The notes beneath the pieces are model-generated. The model ran no database searches, had not been told where the DNA came from, and saw only the letters and a program-made list of their open reading frames with translations. A stretch of DNA of 5,994 bases, from positions 1 to 5,994 of the forward strand of contig NZQU01000077.1 in the NCBI GenBank assembly GCA_002696025.1, read 5' to 3'. Shown here piece by piece: positions 1 through 5,994 of the stretch (positions within the stretch are counted from its first letter, which is position 1; every line of letters begins with the position of its first letter). The position numbers were made by a program, and so were the translations under genes. This DNA is from Crocinitomicaceae bacterium (GTDB lineage Bacteria; Bacteroidota; Bacteroidia; Flavobacteriales_D; Crocinitomicaceae).

Positions 1-56
1 AGGTCATTTGCTTCTTGTATTTCAGAGATTTTAGCAGTATCAATAAAAAATTTCAT
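1..56 (-). CDS. tal: Transaldolase-family protein, N-terminal fragment (cut by window edge)
   Basis: Only the first 18 codons and two further bases lie in the window, reading MKFFIDTAKISEIQEAND. This matches the start of the short transaldolase / fructose-6-phosphate aldolase family (typical start MKFFIDTAxxxEI). The Asp at residue 6 corresponds to the conserved first-strand Asp of the TIM barrel. Family members transfer a dihydroxyacetone unit between sugar phosphates in the non-oxidative pentose phosphate pathway, or act as fructose-6-phosphate aldolases; the subtype cannot be told from this fragment. The ATG directly follows the yidC stop codon (TAA then ATG, no spacer), so the gene is almost certainly the third member of the pyrG-yidC transcription unit and is probably translated by re-initiation. 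The catalytic Lys lies outside the window. The family call rests on a short but distinctive motif. Confidence 0.82.
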   Translation of the reverse strand, partial: MKFFIDTAKISEIQEAND

Positions 57-1946
57 TTATTTTTTTCTTTTTTTCATTTGTTCTTGTTGTCTTTTCTGCA
101 TTTCTTCAAGCCTTGCTTGAAATTTTGATTTTTTTGGACCTTCAGTTTTGCTTTTTTCTTTTCTGTTGGCCATTTTTAGTTTCAATTTATCTTCATTTAC
201 AAAGAATTTTTTTATTGCTATCATGATTAAAATTGATGCTAAAGTAGAAATGAAGTAGTAGTAACTTAAACCTGATGAGTAATTGTTAAAAAAGAAGATC
301 ATCATTACTGGAAAAATATACATAATCACTTTCATATTTGGCATTCCAGGTTGTTGAGGCTGTGCCATATTGCTACTATTCATAACTGTGTAGAACAAAG
401 TAGAACAGGCCATTAGCAATGTAAATAAACTAACATGATCTCCATACAAGGGTATTGAGAATCCAAGATCTAAAATAGAATCATATGAAGATAAGTCATC
501 AGCCCATAAGAAGCTTTTTTGTCTTAACTCAAATGAAGTTGGGAAAAATCTAAAAACAGCAATTAAAATGGGCATCTGAATGAGCATTGGAAGGCAACCC
601 GCAAGAGGGCTGGCGCCAGATTCTTTATAAAGATTCATCATGTCCATTTGCTTTTTCATAGCATCATCCTTTTTGGGATATTTTTTATTTATCTCTTCGA
701 TTTCAGGTTTGAGAATTTTCATTTTAACTGAGGAAACAAACATTTTCCATTGCACTGGCATTAAGAAAAGCTTTAAAATAATGGTAAGTAATAAAATAGC
801 TATACCAATACTTATTCCGTTATTAATTAGAAAAGTAAAAATAGGCTGAATGGCATAGACATTAATCCATCTAAAAAGGCCGCCGCCAAAATTCAAGATG
901 TCTTCATAATTATTTTCAATTGATGTTAATGTTTCATAATCGTTGGGTCCAAAATACCATGAAAATTTAAAATGAGTGGAGCTGCTGTTTTCAATAGAAC
1001 CAATGTTTAATGATGATGCATAAGATTTGACATGTGTATTGTATTTGATGTCTGATTCTTCAAAGTTTTTGATTGTTAATTTAGAACCTGACTTTTTAAA
1101 TGCTTTTTCAGGTCTTAAAAAAGAAGAAAAATAACTTTGTTTATAATTAACCCAATTGAGATCATCTTCCAAATCACTATCATCATCAGAAGTTTCACTT
1201 AAATAATCAAAGCCTTCATTTTTATTTTCAAAACAAATAGTTGATACTCGTCTTTGCTCGCTTAATAATTTCTCTGTTTTTCTTAAATTGCTTTTCCACT
1301 CATATTGGATTGTATTTCCATTCGCATCCTTAAATCCAATAAGCTCAATGTTATAATCAATTTCATAACTATCATTTTGAAGTTTGTATGATTGCTTAAT
1401 TGATCTTAGGCTGTCTATTTGATGAACAAATGAAATCTCATTGTTATTTTTTTTATCTGTAATAAAAAGTAAGTTTTTAGTAGATAAGTTCTTTTGACCA
1501 TCATTAAATGAGATGAAATTAATATTATCACCCTCATTAAATAAGCATAAAGATTTTGGAGCAGAAGAATTTGCAAACTCATCATATGTGACGTATTTCT
1601 TTAAAAAAACGCTATTAATTATTCCACCTTTTGAATTCAAATTAACAACCATATTATTATTAGATATAGTATGATATTTTCCAATTATAGTATCAATTTG
1701 TGGCATTGTATTTTTCGATACATTTCCTTTGTCATTTTCATCTGGTTTAGCATTTGAAGACGCATCAATAGATTTATTATCTGAATTGGATTCTTTACTC
1801 GCAACTTTCTGTTTGCTTTTATTGTTTTTTTCCAATTCAGTTTTTTGACGTTCTTTTATCTCCTCTTCAGTGGGACGATTAAATACTGTAAATAAGGTTA
1901 GTAATAATCCAATAAGTACAAGACCTGTAAGCGTATTTTTATCCAT
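57..1946 (-). CDS. yidC: Membrane protein insertase YidC (Oxa1 family), long Gram-negative form
   Basis: This 629-residue inner-membrane insertase/chaperone inserts proteins into the cytoplasmic membrane, alone or with SecYEG. Order of parts: TM1 at about residues 5-22; a Lys/Ser/Asn/Asp-rich low-complexity linker at about 27-85; a large periplasmic P1 domain at about 88-350; then the Oxa1 core with TM2 (about 376-396), a cytoplasmic helical hairpin (about 400-445), TM3 (447-468, in GCLPMLIQMPI), TM4 (503-522), TM5 (537-555) and TM6 (562-582). The tail from 586 to 629 is strongly basic (KSKFQARLEEMQKRQQEQ and KKRKK), as expected for ribosome contact. An acidic patch (SDDDSDLEDD, 253-262) precedes the NWVNYKQSYFSSFL segment of P1. 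The hydrophilic-groove Arg of E. coli YidC (R366) aligns with Lys392. The start ATG overlaps the last base of the pyrG stop (TAATG), pointing to translational coupling; no Shine-Dalgarno is seen, only A-rich sequence. Length and start (MDKNT followed by TM1) fit Bacteroidota YidC as I remember it. Confidence 0.97.
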   Translation of the reverse strand: MDKNTLTGLVLIGLLLTLFTVFNRPTEEEIKERQKTELEKNNKSKQKVASKESNSDNKSIDASSNAKPDENDKGNVSKNTMPQIDTIIGKYHTISNNNMVVNLNSKGGIINSVFLKKYVTYDEFANSSAPKSLCLFNEGDNINFISFNDGQKNLSTKNLLFITDKKNNNEISFVHQIDSLRSIKQSYKLQNDSYEIDYNIELIGFKDANGNTIQYEWKSNLRKTEKLLSEQRRVSTICFENKNEGFDYLSETSDDDSDLEDDLNWVNYKQSYFSSFLRPEKAFKKSGSKLTIKNFEESDIKYNTHVKSYASSLNIGSIENSSSTHFKFSWYFGPNDYETLTSIENNYEDILNFGGGLFRWINVYAIQPIFTFLINNGISIGIAILLLTIILKLFLMPVQWKMFVSSVKMKILKPEIEEINKKYPKKDDAMKKQMDMMNLYKESGASPLAGCLPMLIQMPILIAVFRFFPTSFELRQKSFLWADDLSSYDSILDLGFSIPLYGDHVSLFTLLMACSTLFYTVMNSSNMAQPQQPGMPNMKVIMYIFPVMMIFFFNNYSSGLSYYYFISTLASILIMIAIKKFFVNEDKLKLKMANRKEKSKTEGPKKSKFQARLEEMQKRQQEQMKKRKK

Positions 1947-3562
1947 TAATTTTCTTTTTTATTATTTAGTGATGCTGCTACAAAAGATACAAATAGTGGG
2001 TGGGGATTGATAACTGTGCTTTTATATTCTGGATGAAATTGTGTCCCTATAAACCATGGGTGATCACTTAATTCAATTATTTCAACAAGCCCAGTTTTTG
2101 GGTTTTTTCCAGAAGCAATCATTCCATTCTTTTCAAATTCTTCCAAATAATTATTGTTGAATTCATATCTGTGGCGATGCCTTTCTGATATACTATTTTT
2201 ATTATATGCAGAACTAACTTTGCTGTCAGGTTTTAATTCACATTGATAAGCACCCAATCTCATGGTTCCTCCAAAGTCAGATATTTTCTTTTGCTCTTCC
2301 ATTAAATTGATAACTGGATGTGGTGTTTTATCAATTATTTCTGTTGTATGTGCATCTTTAAAATCAAGAACATTTCTTGCAAATTCTATAACAGCACATT
2401 GCATACCCAAACAAATTCCCAAAAAAGGAATTTTATTTTCACGAGCAAATTTAACAGCGCTAATTTTACCAGGAATTCCTCTTGAACCAAATCCAGGCGC
2501 TACAAGAATGCCATTTAATTTTCCGAGTTCATCAGAAACGTTAGAATCGTTTAATTTTTCAGAGTGAATCCATTTTACTTTTACTTTGGTATCATTAGTT
2601 ACTCCTGCATGAATAAATGATTCAGAAATAGATTTGTAAGAATCTTTTAGTTCAACATATTTACCAATCAAACCAATTGTAACCTCTGAATTTGGATTTT
2701 TAAGTTTTTTGGTAAAAGATTTCCATTTATTAAACTCTGGAGTTGAAACTATGGGTAAGTGTAATTTTTCAAGTACTACTTTATCAAGTTCCTCTTCTTG
2801 CATAATCAACGGAACATCATAAATAGATTCAGCATCTCGAGCTTCTATAACTGCATTCATGGAGACATTACAAAACTTTGCTATTTTCTTCCTTAGTTTT
2901 AAATCAAGCTCATGTTCTGTTCTGCAACATAAAATGTTTGGTTGAACACCCAATTCAAGAAGTTGCTTAACAGAATGCTGAGTAGGTTTTGTTTTTAGTT
3001 CACCTGCGGCAGATAAATATGGAACAAGAGTTAAGTGAATAACAATGCAATCATTTTCAAATTCCCACATCATTTGTCTAACGGCTTCAACATATGGTAA
3101 TGATTCAATATCACCAATTGTACCCCCAATTTCAGTAATAACAATATCAAAATCTCCGTTTTTGCCTAAAAGTTGTATCCTGTGTTTTATTTCATCTGTT
3201 ATATGAGGAATTACCTGAACAGTTTTGCCTAAAAAGTCACCTTTACGTTCTTTTTCGATAACTGATTGATATATTTTTCCAGTGGTGATGTTATTTGCTT
3301 GAGATGTTGGAACATCTAAAAACCTTTCATAATGACCCAAGTCTAGATCCGTTTCAGCACCATCATCAGTAACAAAGCATTCTCCATGTTCATATGGGTT
3401 TAGAGTACCAGGGTCAACATTAATGTATGGGTCCAATTTTTGGATCGTAGTTGAAAAACCTCTTGTTTGAAGAAGTTTAGCTAAAGATGCGGATATTATT
3501 CCTTTACCAAGAGATGATGTAACTCCCCCGGTTACAAAAACATATTTTGTTGAATTAGACAT
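1946..3562 (-). CDS. pyrG: CTP synthase (glutamine-hydrolysing)
   Basis: This cytosolic enzyme makes CTP from UTP, ATP and glutamine, the last step of de novo pyrimidine nucleotide synthesis. At 538 residues it is full length for the family. The N-terminal amidoligase domain (about 1-270) has the P-loop SSLGKG (16-21), the block KLDPYINVDPGT (42-53), the Mg-binding Asp72 in ETDLDLGHYERF, and Glu144 in ITEIGGTIGDIES. The C-terminal class I glutamine amidotransferase domain (about 293-530) has the oxyanion loop APGFGSRG (355-362), the nucleophile Cys384 in GICLGMQ, and the His510/Glu512 pair in QFHPEY. All catalytic residues are present, so it should be active. The ATG start at 3562 gives the standard N-terminus (KYVFVTGGVTSSLGKG), with a TAnnTTTG promoter element 26 bp upstream. 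It is first in the operon and its stop codon overlaps the yidC start by one base. No attenuator-like hairpin is evident in the short leader. Confidence 0.98.
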   Translation of the reverse strand: MSNSTKYVFVTGGVTSSLGKGIISASLAKLLQTRGFSTTIQKLDPYINVDPGTLNPYEHGECFVTDDGAETDLDLGHYERFLDVPTSQANNITTGKIYQSVIEKERKGDFLGKTVQVIPHITDEIKHRIQLLGKNGDFDIVITEIGGTIGDIESLPYVEAVRQMMWEFENDCIVIHLTLVPYLSAAGELKTKPTQHSVKQLLELGVQPNILCCRTEHELDLKLRKKIAKFCNVSMNAVIEARDAESIYDVPLIMQEEELDKVVLEKLHLPIVSTPEFNKWKSFTKKLKNPNSEVTIGLIGKYVELKDSYKSISESFIHAGVTNDTKVKVKWIHSEKLNDSNVSDELGKLNGILVAPGFGSRGIPGKISAVKFARENKIPFLGICLGMQCAVIEFARNVLDFKDAHTTEIIDKTPHPVINLMEEQKKISDFGGTMRLGAYQCELKPDSKVSSAYNKNSISERHRHRYEFNNNYLEEFEKNGMIASGKNPKTGLVEIIELSDHPWFIGTQFHPEYKSTVINPHPLFVSFVAASLNNKKEN

Positions 3563-3587
3563 AAAATTGATTTGTAACTACGGGAGG

Positions 3588-3615
3588 CAAAGTTAAAAGA
3601 ATTATAGTTATACAT
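3588..3615 (-). promoter_or_regulatory. Predicted Bacteroidota-type promoter for pyrG-yidC-tal
   Basis: The minus strand reads TAACTTTG at 3595-3588, a perfect match to the Bacteroidota -7 consensus TAnnTTTG recognised by the primary sigma factor of that phylum. The -33 element is weak: an AATG (consensus TTG/TTTG) ends at 3613, 17 bp upstream. Transcription would start at about 3581-3585, giving a leader of about 20 nt that begins in the CCTCCCG region, before the pyrG ATG at 3562. The leader has no Shine-Dalgarno and is too short for a classical riboswitch. The position and consensus match are seen; promoter activity is inferred. Confidence 0.7.
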
Positions 3616-3666
3616 TTAAATTTTAATTGTTTTATTGTTATTTATTATTCAAATACTCTATTTAAT

Positions 3667-3674
3667 TACCTTTG
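3667..3674 (+). promoter_or_regulatory. Predicted Bacteroidota-type -7 element for lpxK-punA-gatB
   Basis: TACCTTTG at 3667-3674 is a perfect TAnnTTTG match on the plus strand. No convincing TTG lies at the expected -33 position (about 3644-3648 reads TTATT). The element ends only 4 bp before the lpxK GTG codon, so the expected transcription start falls at or within the start codon. Either the lpxK mRNA is leaderless, or another, unrecognised promoter is used, or lpxK starts further in. The consensus match is seen; its use is inferred. Confidence 0.55.
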
Positions 3675-3678
3675 ACTT

Positions 3679-4707
3679 GTGATTTTTAAAGTTTTATTTT
3701 TCCCATTTAGTTTGATTTATCTCATTATTTCAATGATTTATCATAGGTATTATGATTTTTTTTCAAACAAATCATATGAACCCAAAATAGCTTCAATATC
3801 AGTAGGTAATTTGAGTATGGGTGGTACAGGCAAATCACCAATGATAGTTTGGTTGGCAAATCATTTTATTAAAAATCATAAAATAATGATTATTAGTAGG
3901 GGATATGGTCGAAAAAGTAAAGGATTTATAGAAGTTGGTGAAAACATGTCTCATTCTCTAGTTGGTGATGAACCTTTGTTATTTAAAAAGATCTTTGGAG
4001 ATAAATTAAAAGTTGCTGTTTCTGAAAAAAGAAAAATGGGAATTCAAAAAATGACAGGTTTGTATCCTAATATTTCATGTGTATTATTAGATGATGCTTT
4101 TCAACACAGAAAAATTAAACCTGGACTTTCAATTTTATTAACGACTTTTGACAGCCCTTTTTTTTCCGACTTACCCATACCATCAGGACGTTTAAGAGAG
4201 CCTATTCATGGAGTCAAAAGATCAGACATTATTATAGTTACTAAATGCCCAGATAATCTGGTAAATAGAGATAGAAAAAGGTTTATTAAAAGATTATCTA
4301 AATTTAATAAGCCTATTTTTTTTTCCAGTATTGTCTACAATGAGATGACACCATTATATGATGTAATTGTTGATAAAATTGAAAATATATTGTTGGTCAC
4401 AGGAATTGCTACTCCAGCTCCATTGCTGTCTTATTTAGAGTTAAATTATAATGTGTTGCACATTAAATATTCTGATCATTATTCTTTTACAGTTGATGAT
4501 ATCAATCATATTCACCAAAAATTTGATAATTTTGCATCTAACAATAAGATTATTTTAACAACCGAAAAGGATTTTGTTAGATTTAAGGATAATAAATTGG
4601 ACAATTATATTAATTTAAATCCTTGGTATAAAATTTCAATTTCATTAAAGTTTGATGATGAAGATGGTCTTATTCAATTATTAGAAAATTATGTTAGAAA
4701 AAATTAA
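3679..4707 (+). CDS. lpxK: Tetraacyldisaccharide 4'-kinase (lipid A 4'-kinase)
   Basis: LpxK phosphorylates the 4' position of the lipid A disaccharide precursor to give lipid IVA, at the cytoplasmic face of the inner membrane. The 342-residue protein begins with a hydrophobic, membrane-associating helix (about 4-20). It then has the P-loop SVGNLSMGGTGKSP (41-54, Lys52), SRGYGRKSKG (73-82), VGDEP (95-99, Asp97 matching the catalytic Asp99 of Aquifex LpxK), the Walker B-like LDDAFQH (137-143), PSGRLREP (168-175), a SDHYSF block (265-270) and TTEKD (294-298). All expected motifs are present. The start is GTG: the in-frame codon two positions upstream is TGA (3673-3675), so no longer ATG/GTG/TTG start exists. 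The next in-frame ATG (3733, Met19) would delete the membrane helix that LpxK proteins normally carry. First gene of the rightward operon; its last 17 bp overlap punA. The gene implies an LPS-type outer membrane. Confidence 0.95.
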   Translation: MIFKVLFFPFSLIYLIISMIYHRYYDFFSNKSYEPKIASISVGNLSMGGTGKSPMIVWLANHFIKNHKIMIISRGYGRKSKGFIEVGENMSHSLVGDEPLLFKKIFGDKLKVAVSEKRKMGIQKMTGLYPNISCVLLDDAFQHRKIKPGLSILLTTFDSPFFSDLPIPSGRLREPIHGVKRSDIIIVTKCPDNLVNRDRKRFIKRLSKFNKPIFFSSIVYNEMTPLYDVIVDKIENILLVTGIATPAPLLSYLELNYNVLHIKYSDHYSFTVDDINHIHQKFDNFASNNKIILTTEKDFVRFKDNKLDNYINLNPWYKISISLKFDDEDGLIQLLENYVRKN

Positions 4708-5503
4708 AGAAACAGCTGCTTTTATTCAGTCTAAAACTACGGTTAAACCTTCAGTTGGTATTATTTTAGGAACTGGTTTAGGAGGATTGGTTAAAGAAAT
4801 CAATATAATAGATAGCATTCCTTATGAAGAAATATGCAATTTTCCTGTATCAACTGTTAAAGGGCATTCTGGCCGTTTAATTCTAGGAGAGCTTGGAGGC
4901 AAACAAGTTGTTGCTATGCAAGGTCGTTTTCATTTTTATGAAGGATATACAATGCAACAAGTTACATTTCCAGTTAGAGTAATGAAAATGCTTGGTATAG
5001 AAAGATTATTTGTTAGTAATGCATCAGGAGGAGTTAATCCTGATTTTGAAATAGGTGAGATCATGATTCAAAATGATCACATAAATTTATTTCCTGGAAA
5101 TCCATTAATAGGGAAAAACATAGAAGAGTTAGGTCCAAGGTTTCCAGATATGAGTGATGCATATGATGTTAAGATGATTGAACTCGCTAAACAAATAGCT
5201 GCTGAAAATAATATTAAAGTAGCTACTGGTTGTTATGCTGGATTAACTGGCCCAACATTAGAAACTCCGGCAGAATATAAATATGTTAGAATTATTGGTG
5301 CTGATGCTGTAGGTATGTCAACTGTTCCTGAGGTTATTGTTGCTCGTCATATGGAAATTCCTTGTTTTGCTGTATCAATTATAACTGACTTGGGTGTTCC
5401 TGGTAAAATTCAACAGGTAAGTGCTGAGGATGTAATAGAGGTTGCTAATAAGCAAGAGCCAAAGATGACATTAATCATGCGTGAATTAATTTCCAGAACA
5501 TAG
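4691..5503 (+). CDS. punA: Purine nucleoside phosphorylase, trimeric (PNP/MTAP) family
   Basis: The enzyme cleaves purine (deoxy)nucleosides with phosphate to free base and (deoxy)ribose 1-phosphate, for purine salvage in the cytosol. At 270 residues it is normal for the low-molecular-mass trimeric class. Motifs: phosphate loop LGTGLGG (26-32), GHSGRL (58-63), GRFHFYEGY (78-86; Arg79, His81, Tyr83, Glu84), SNASGG (109-114), GPTLETPAEY (187-196; purine-binding Glu191) and GADAVGMSTVPEVIVARH (203-220; Met209, Ser210). Two pocket positions differ from human or Bacillus PNP: Asp233 stands where human Asn243 is, and Ala245 where human His257 is, in an ungapped alignment (see findings). The start ATG lies inside lpxK, a 17-bp overlap in another frame. 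It gives the usual N-terminus MLEKIKETAAFI, so the overlap is believable and suggests coupled translation. No Shine-Dalgarno is present. The family is certain; substrate range (inosine/guanosine versus adenosine or 5'-modified nucleosides) is open. Confidence 0.95.
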   Translation: MLEKIKETAAFIQSKTTVKPSVGIILGTGLGGLVKEINIIDSIPYEEICNFPVSTVKGHSGRLILGELGGKQVVAMQGRFHFYEGYTMQQVTFPVRVMKMLGIERLFVSNASGGVNPDFEIGEIMIQNDHINLFPGNPLIGKNIEELGPRFPDMSDAYDVKMIELAKQIAAENNIKVATGCYAGLTGPTLETPAEYKYVRIIGADAVGMSTVPEVIVARHMEIPCFAVSIITDLGVPGKIQQVSAEDVIEVANKQEPKMTLIMRELISRT

Positions 5504-5506
5504 ATT

Positions 5507-5994
5507 ATGGACTCTAACATTAGGGAGAAATATCAAGCCGTTATTGGTCTTGAAGTTCATATACAGTTGTTAACCAATTCCAAAGCATATTCAAATGATT
5601 TGAATGAATATGGTGCATCTCCTAATACAAATGTTAGTGCCATTACTTTGGGACACCCTGGAACCCTTCCATTTATTAATAAAAAAACAATAGAATATGC
5701 AATCAAATTAGGTTTGTCAGTAAATTCTAATATTGCTAACAAGCAGCATTTTGCTCGTAAAAACTATTTTTATCCAGATTTACCCAAAGGGTATCAAATT
5801 ACTCAAGATACAACTCCTATATGTGAAGGTGGAGCTGTCTTAATTAAATTAAAAAATGGCACTGAAAAAGAGATTAAATTAACACGCATTCACATGGAAG
5901 AGGATGCAGGAAAAAGCATTCATGATGTTGATGTTCACGATACTTTAGTTGATTTAAATAGGGCAGGGGTTCCTCTTTTGGAAATTGTTTCTGA
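5507..5994 (+). CDS. gatB: Asp-tRNA(Asn)/Glu-tRNA(Gln) amidotransferase subunit B, N-terminal part (cut by window edge)
   Basis: GatB is the kinase/transamidase subunit of the GatCAB complex, which amidates misacylated Glu-tRNA(Gln) and/or Asp-tRNA(Asn). The first 162 codons are present of a protein usually about 480 residues long. Family blocks seen: VIGLEVHIQL (12-21; Glu16 and His18 match Glu10 and His12 of the S. aureus kinase site), LGHPGTLP (48-55), ARKNYFYPDLPKGYQITQ (83-100), RIHMEEDAGK (127-136; Glu131) and LNRAGVPLLEIVS (150-162; Glu159). The Cys pairs that bind zinc in some GatB proteins are absent here (SKAYSND and VSAITLG), as in several functional GatBs. The ATG is 3 bp after the punA stop; there is no Shine-Dalgarno. 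It is third in the lpxK-punA operon. The reading frame is open to the window edge. Confidence 0.96.
   Translation, partial: MDSNIREKYQAVIGLEVHIQLLTNSKAYSNDLNEYGASPNTNVSAITLGHPGTLPFINKKTIEYAIKLGLSVNSNIANKQHFARKNYFYPDLPKGYQITQDTTPICEGGAVLIKLKNGTEKEIKLTRIHMEEDAGKSIHDVDVHDTLVDLNRAGVPLLEIVS

Noticed and set aside
640..849. Open frame of 69 codons on the plus strand
   Set aside because: It lies wholly inside yidC on the opposite strand, has no recognisable family, and its hydrophobic look is a mirror of the YidC membrane segment codons.
1146..1194. Acidic cluster in the YidC periplasmic domain, considered as a novel insertion
   Set aside because: Bacteroidota YidC proteins as I recall them often have an acidic, variable loop just before the W-V-x-[FY]-K-Q segment, so it is probably normal family variation.
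2262..2567. Open frame of 101 codons on the plus strand
   Set aside because: It is antisense to the strongly conserved glutaminase domain of pyrG; no family resemblance and no promoter or start signal.
3581..3587. CGGGAGG on the plus strand, resembling a Shine-Dalgarno site
   Set aside because: No start codon with an open frame follows at a suitable distance on the plus strand; the sequence belongs to the pyrG leader on the other strand.
3563..3587. pyrG leader considered for a CTP-responsive attenuator or reiterative-transcription site
   Set aside because: The predicted leader is only about 20 nt, has no hairpin plus U-run, and lacks the GGGC-type initial sequence known from Gram-positive pyrG regulation.
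4158..4324. T8 (4158-4165) and T9 (4316-4324) runs within lpxK, as possible phase-variation or slippage sites
   Set aside because: Both encode in-frame Phe-rich segments of an intact, probably essential gene in A+T-rich DNA; runs of this length are expected by chance, with no sign of a frameshift.
5557..5742. Open frame of 61 codons on the minus strand
   Set aside because: It is antisense to the conserved N-terminus of gatB; a shadow of that gene.

Overview
The window is about two-thirds A+T by eye. It looks like ordinary chromosomal DNA from a Gram-negative member of the Bacteroidota, probably Flavobacteriales-like. The reasons are: an LpxK gene (lipid A, so an outer membrane); a long YidC with the Bacteroidota-style C-terminal half and basic tail; two perfect matches to the Bacteroidota -7 promoter element TAnnTTTG; and no Shine-Dalgarno sequence in front of any start codon. 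The taxonomic call is inference from protein style and promoters; no marker gene such as 16S rRNA is present.

Layout: two divergent, tightly packed operons leave a shared 116-bp promoter region (3563-3678). To the left, on the minus strand, pyrG (CTP synthase) is followed by yidC (membrane protein insertase) and then by the first 18 codons of a transaldolase-family gene, which runs off the left edge. To the right, on the plus strand, lpxK (tetraacyldisaccharide 4'-kinase) is followed by punA (purine nucleoside phosphorylase) and the first 162 codons of gatB (Asp/Glu-tRNA amidotransferase subunit B), which runs off the right edge. Junctions are extremely tight: pyrG/yidC overlap by 1 bp, yidC/tal abut with 0 bp, lpxK/punA overlap by 17 bp, and punA/gatB are 3 bp apart. 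There is no non-coding stretch over 300 bp, and I found no RNA gene, mobile element, repeat array, CRISPR or terminator.

The genes are housekeeping functions from separate pathways (pyrimidine synthesis, membrane protein biogenesis, central carbon metabolism, lipid A synthesis, purine salvage, tRNA-dependent amidation). They are probably co-transcribed for genome economy rather than because they form one system. I do not see a novel system. The points most worth a second look are two active-site substitutions in the purine nucleoside phosphorylase (Asn to Asp in the base pocket, His to Ala at the ribose 5' position), and an lpxK promoter so close to its GTG start that the transcript would be leaderless or nearly so.
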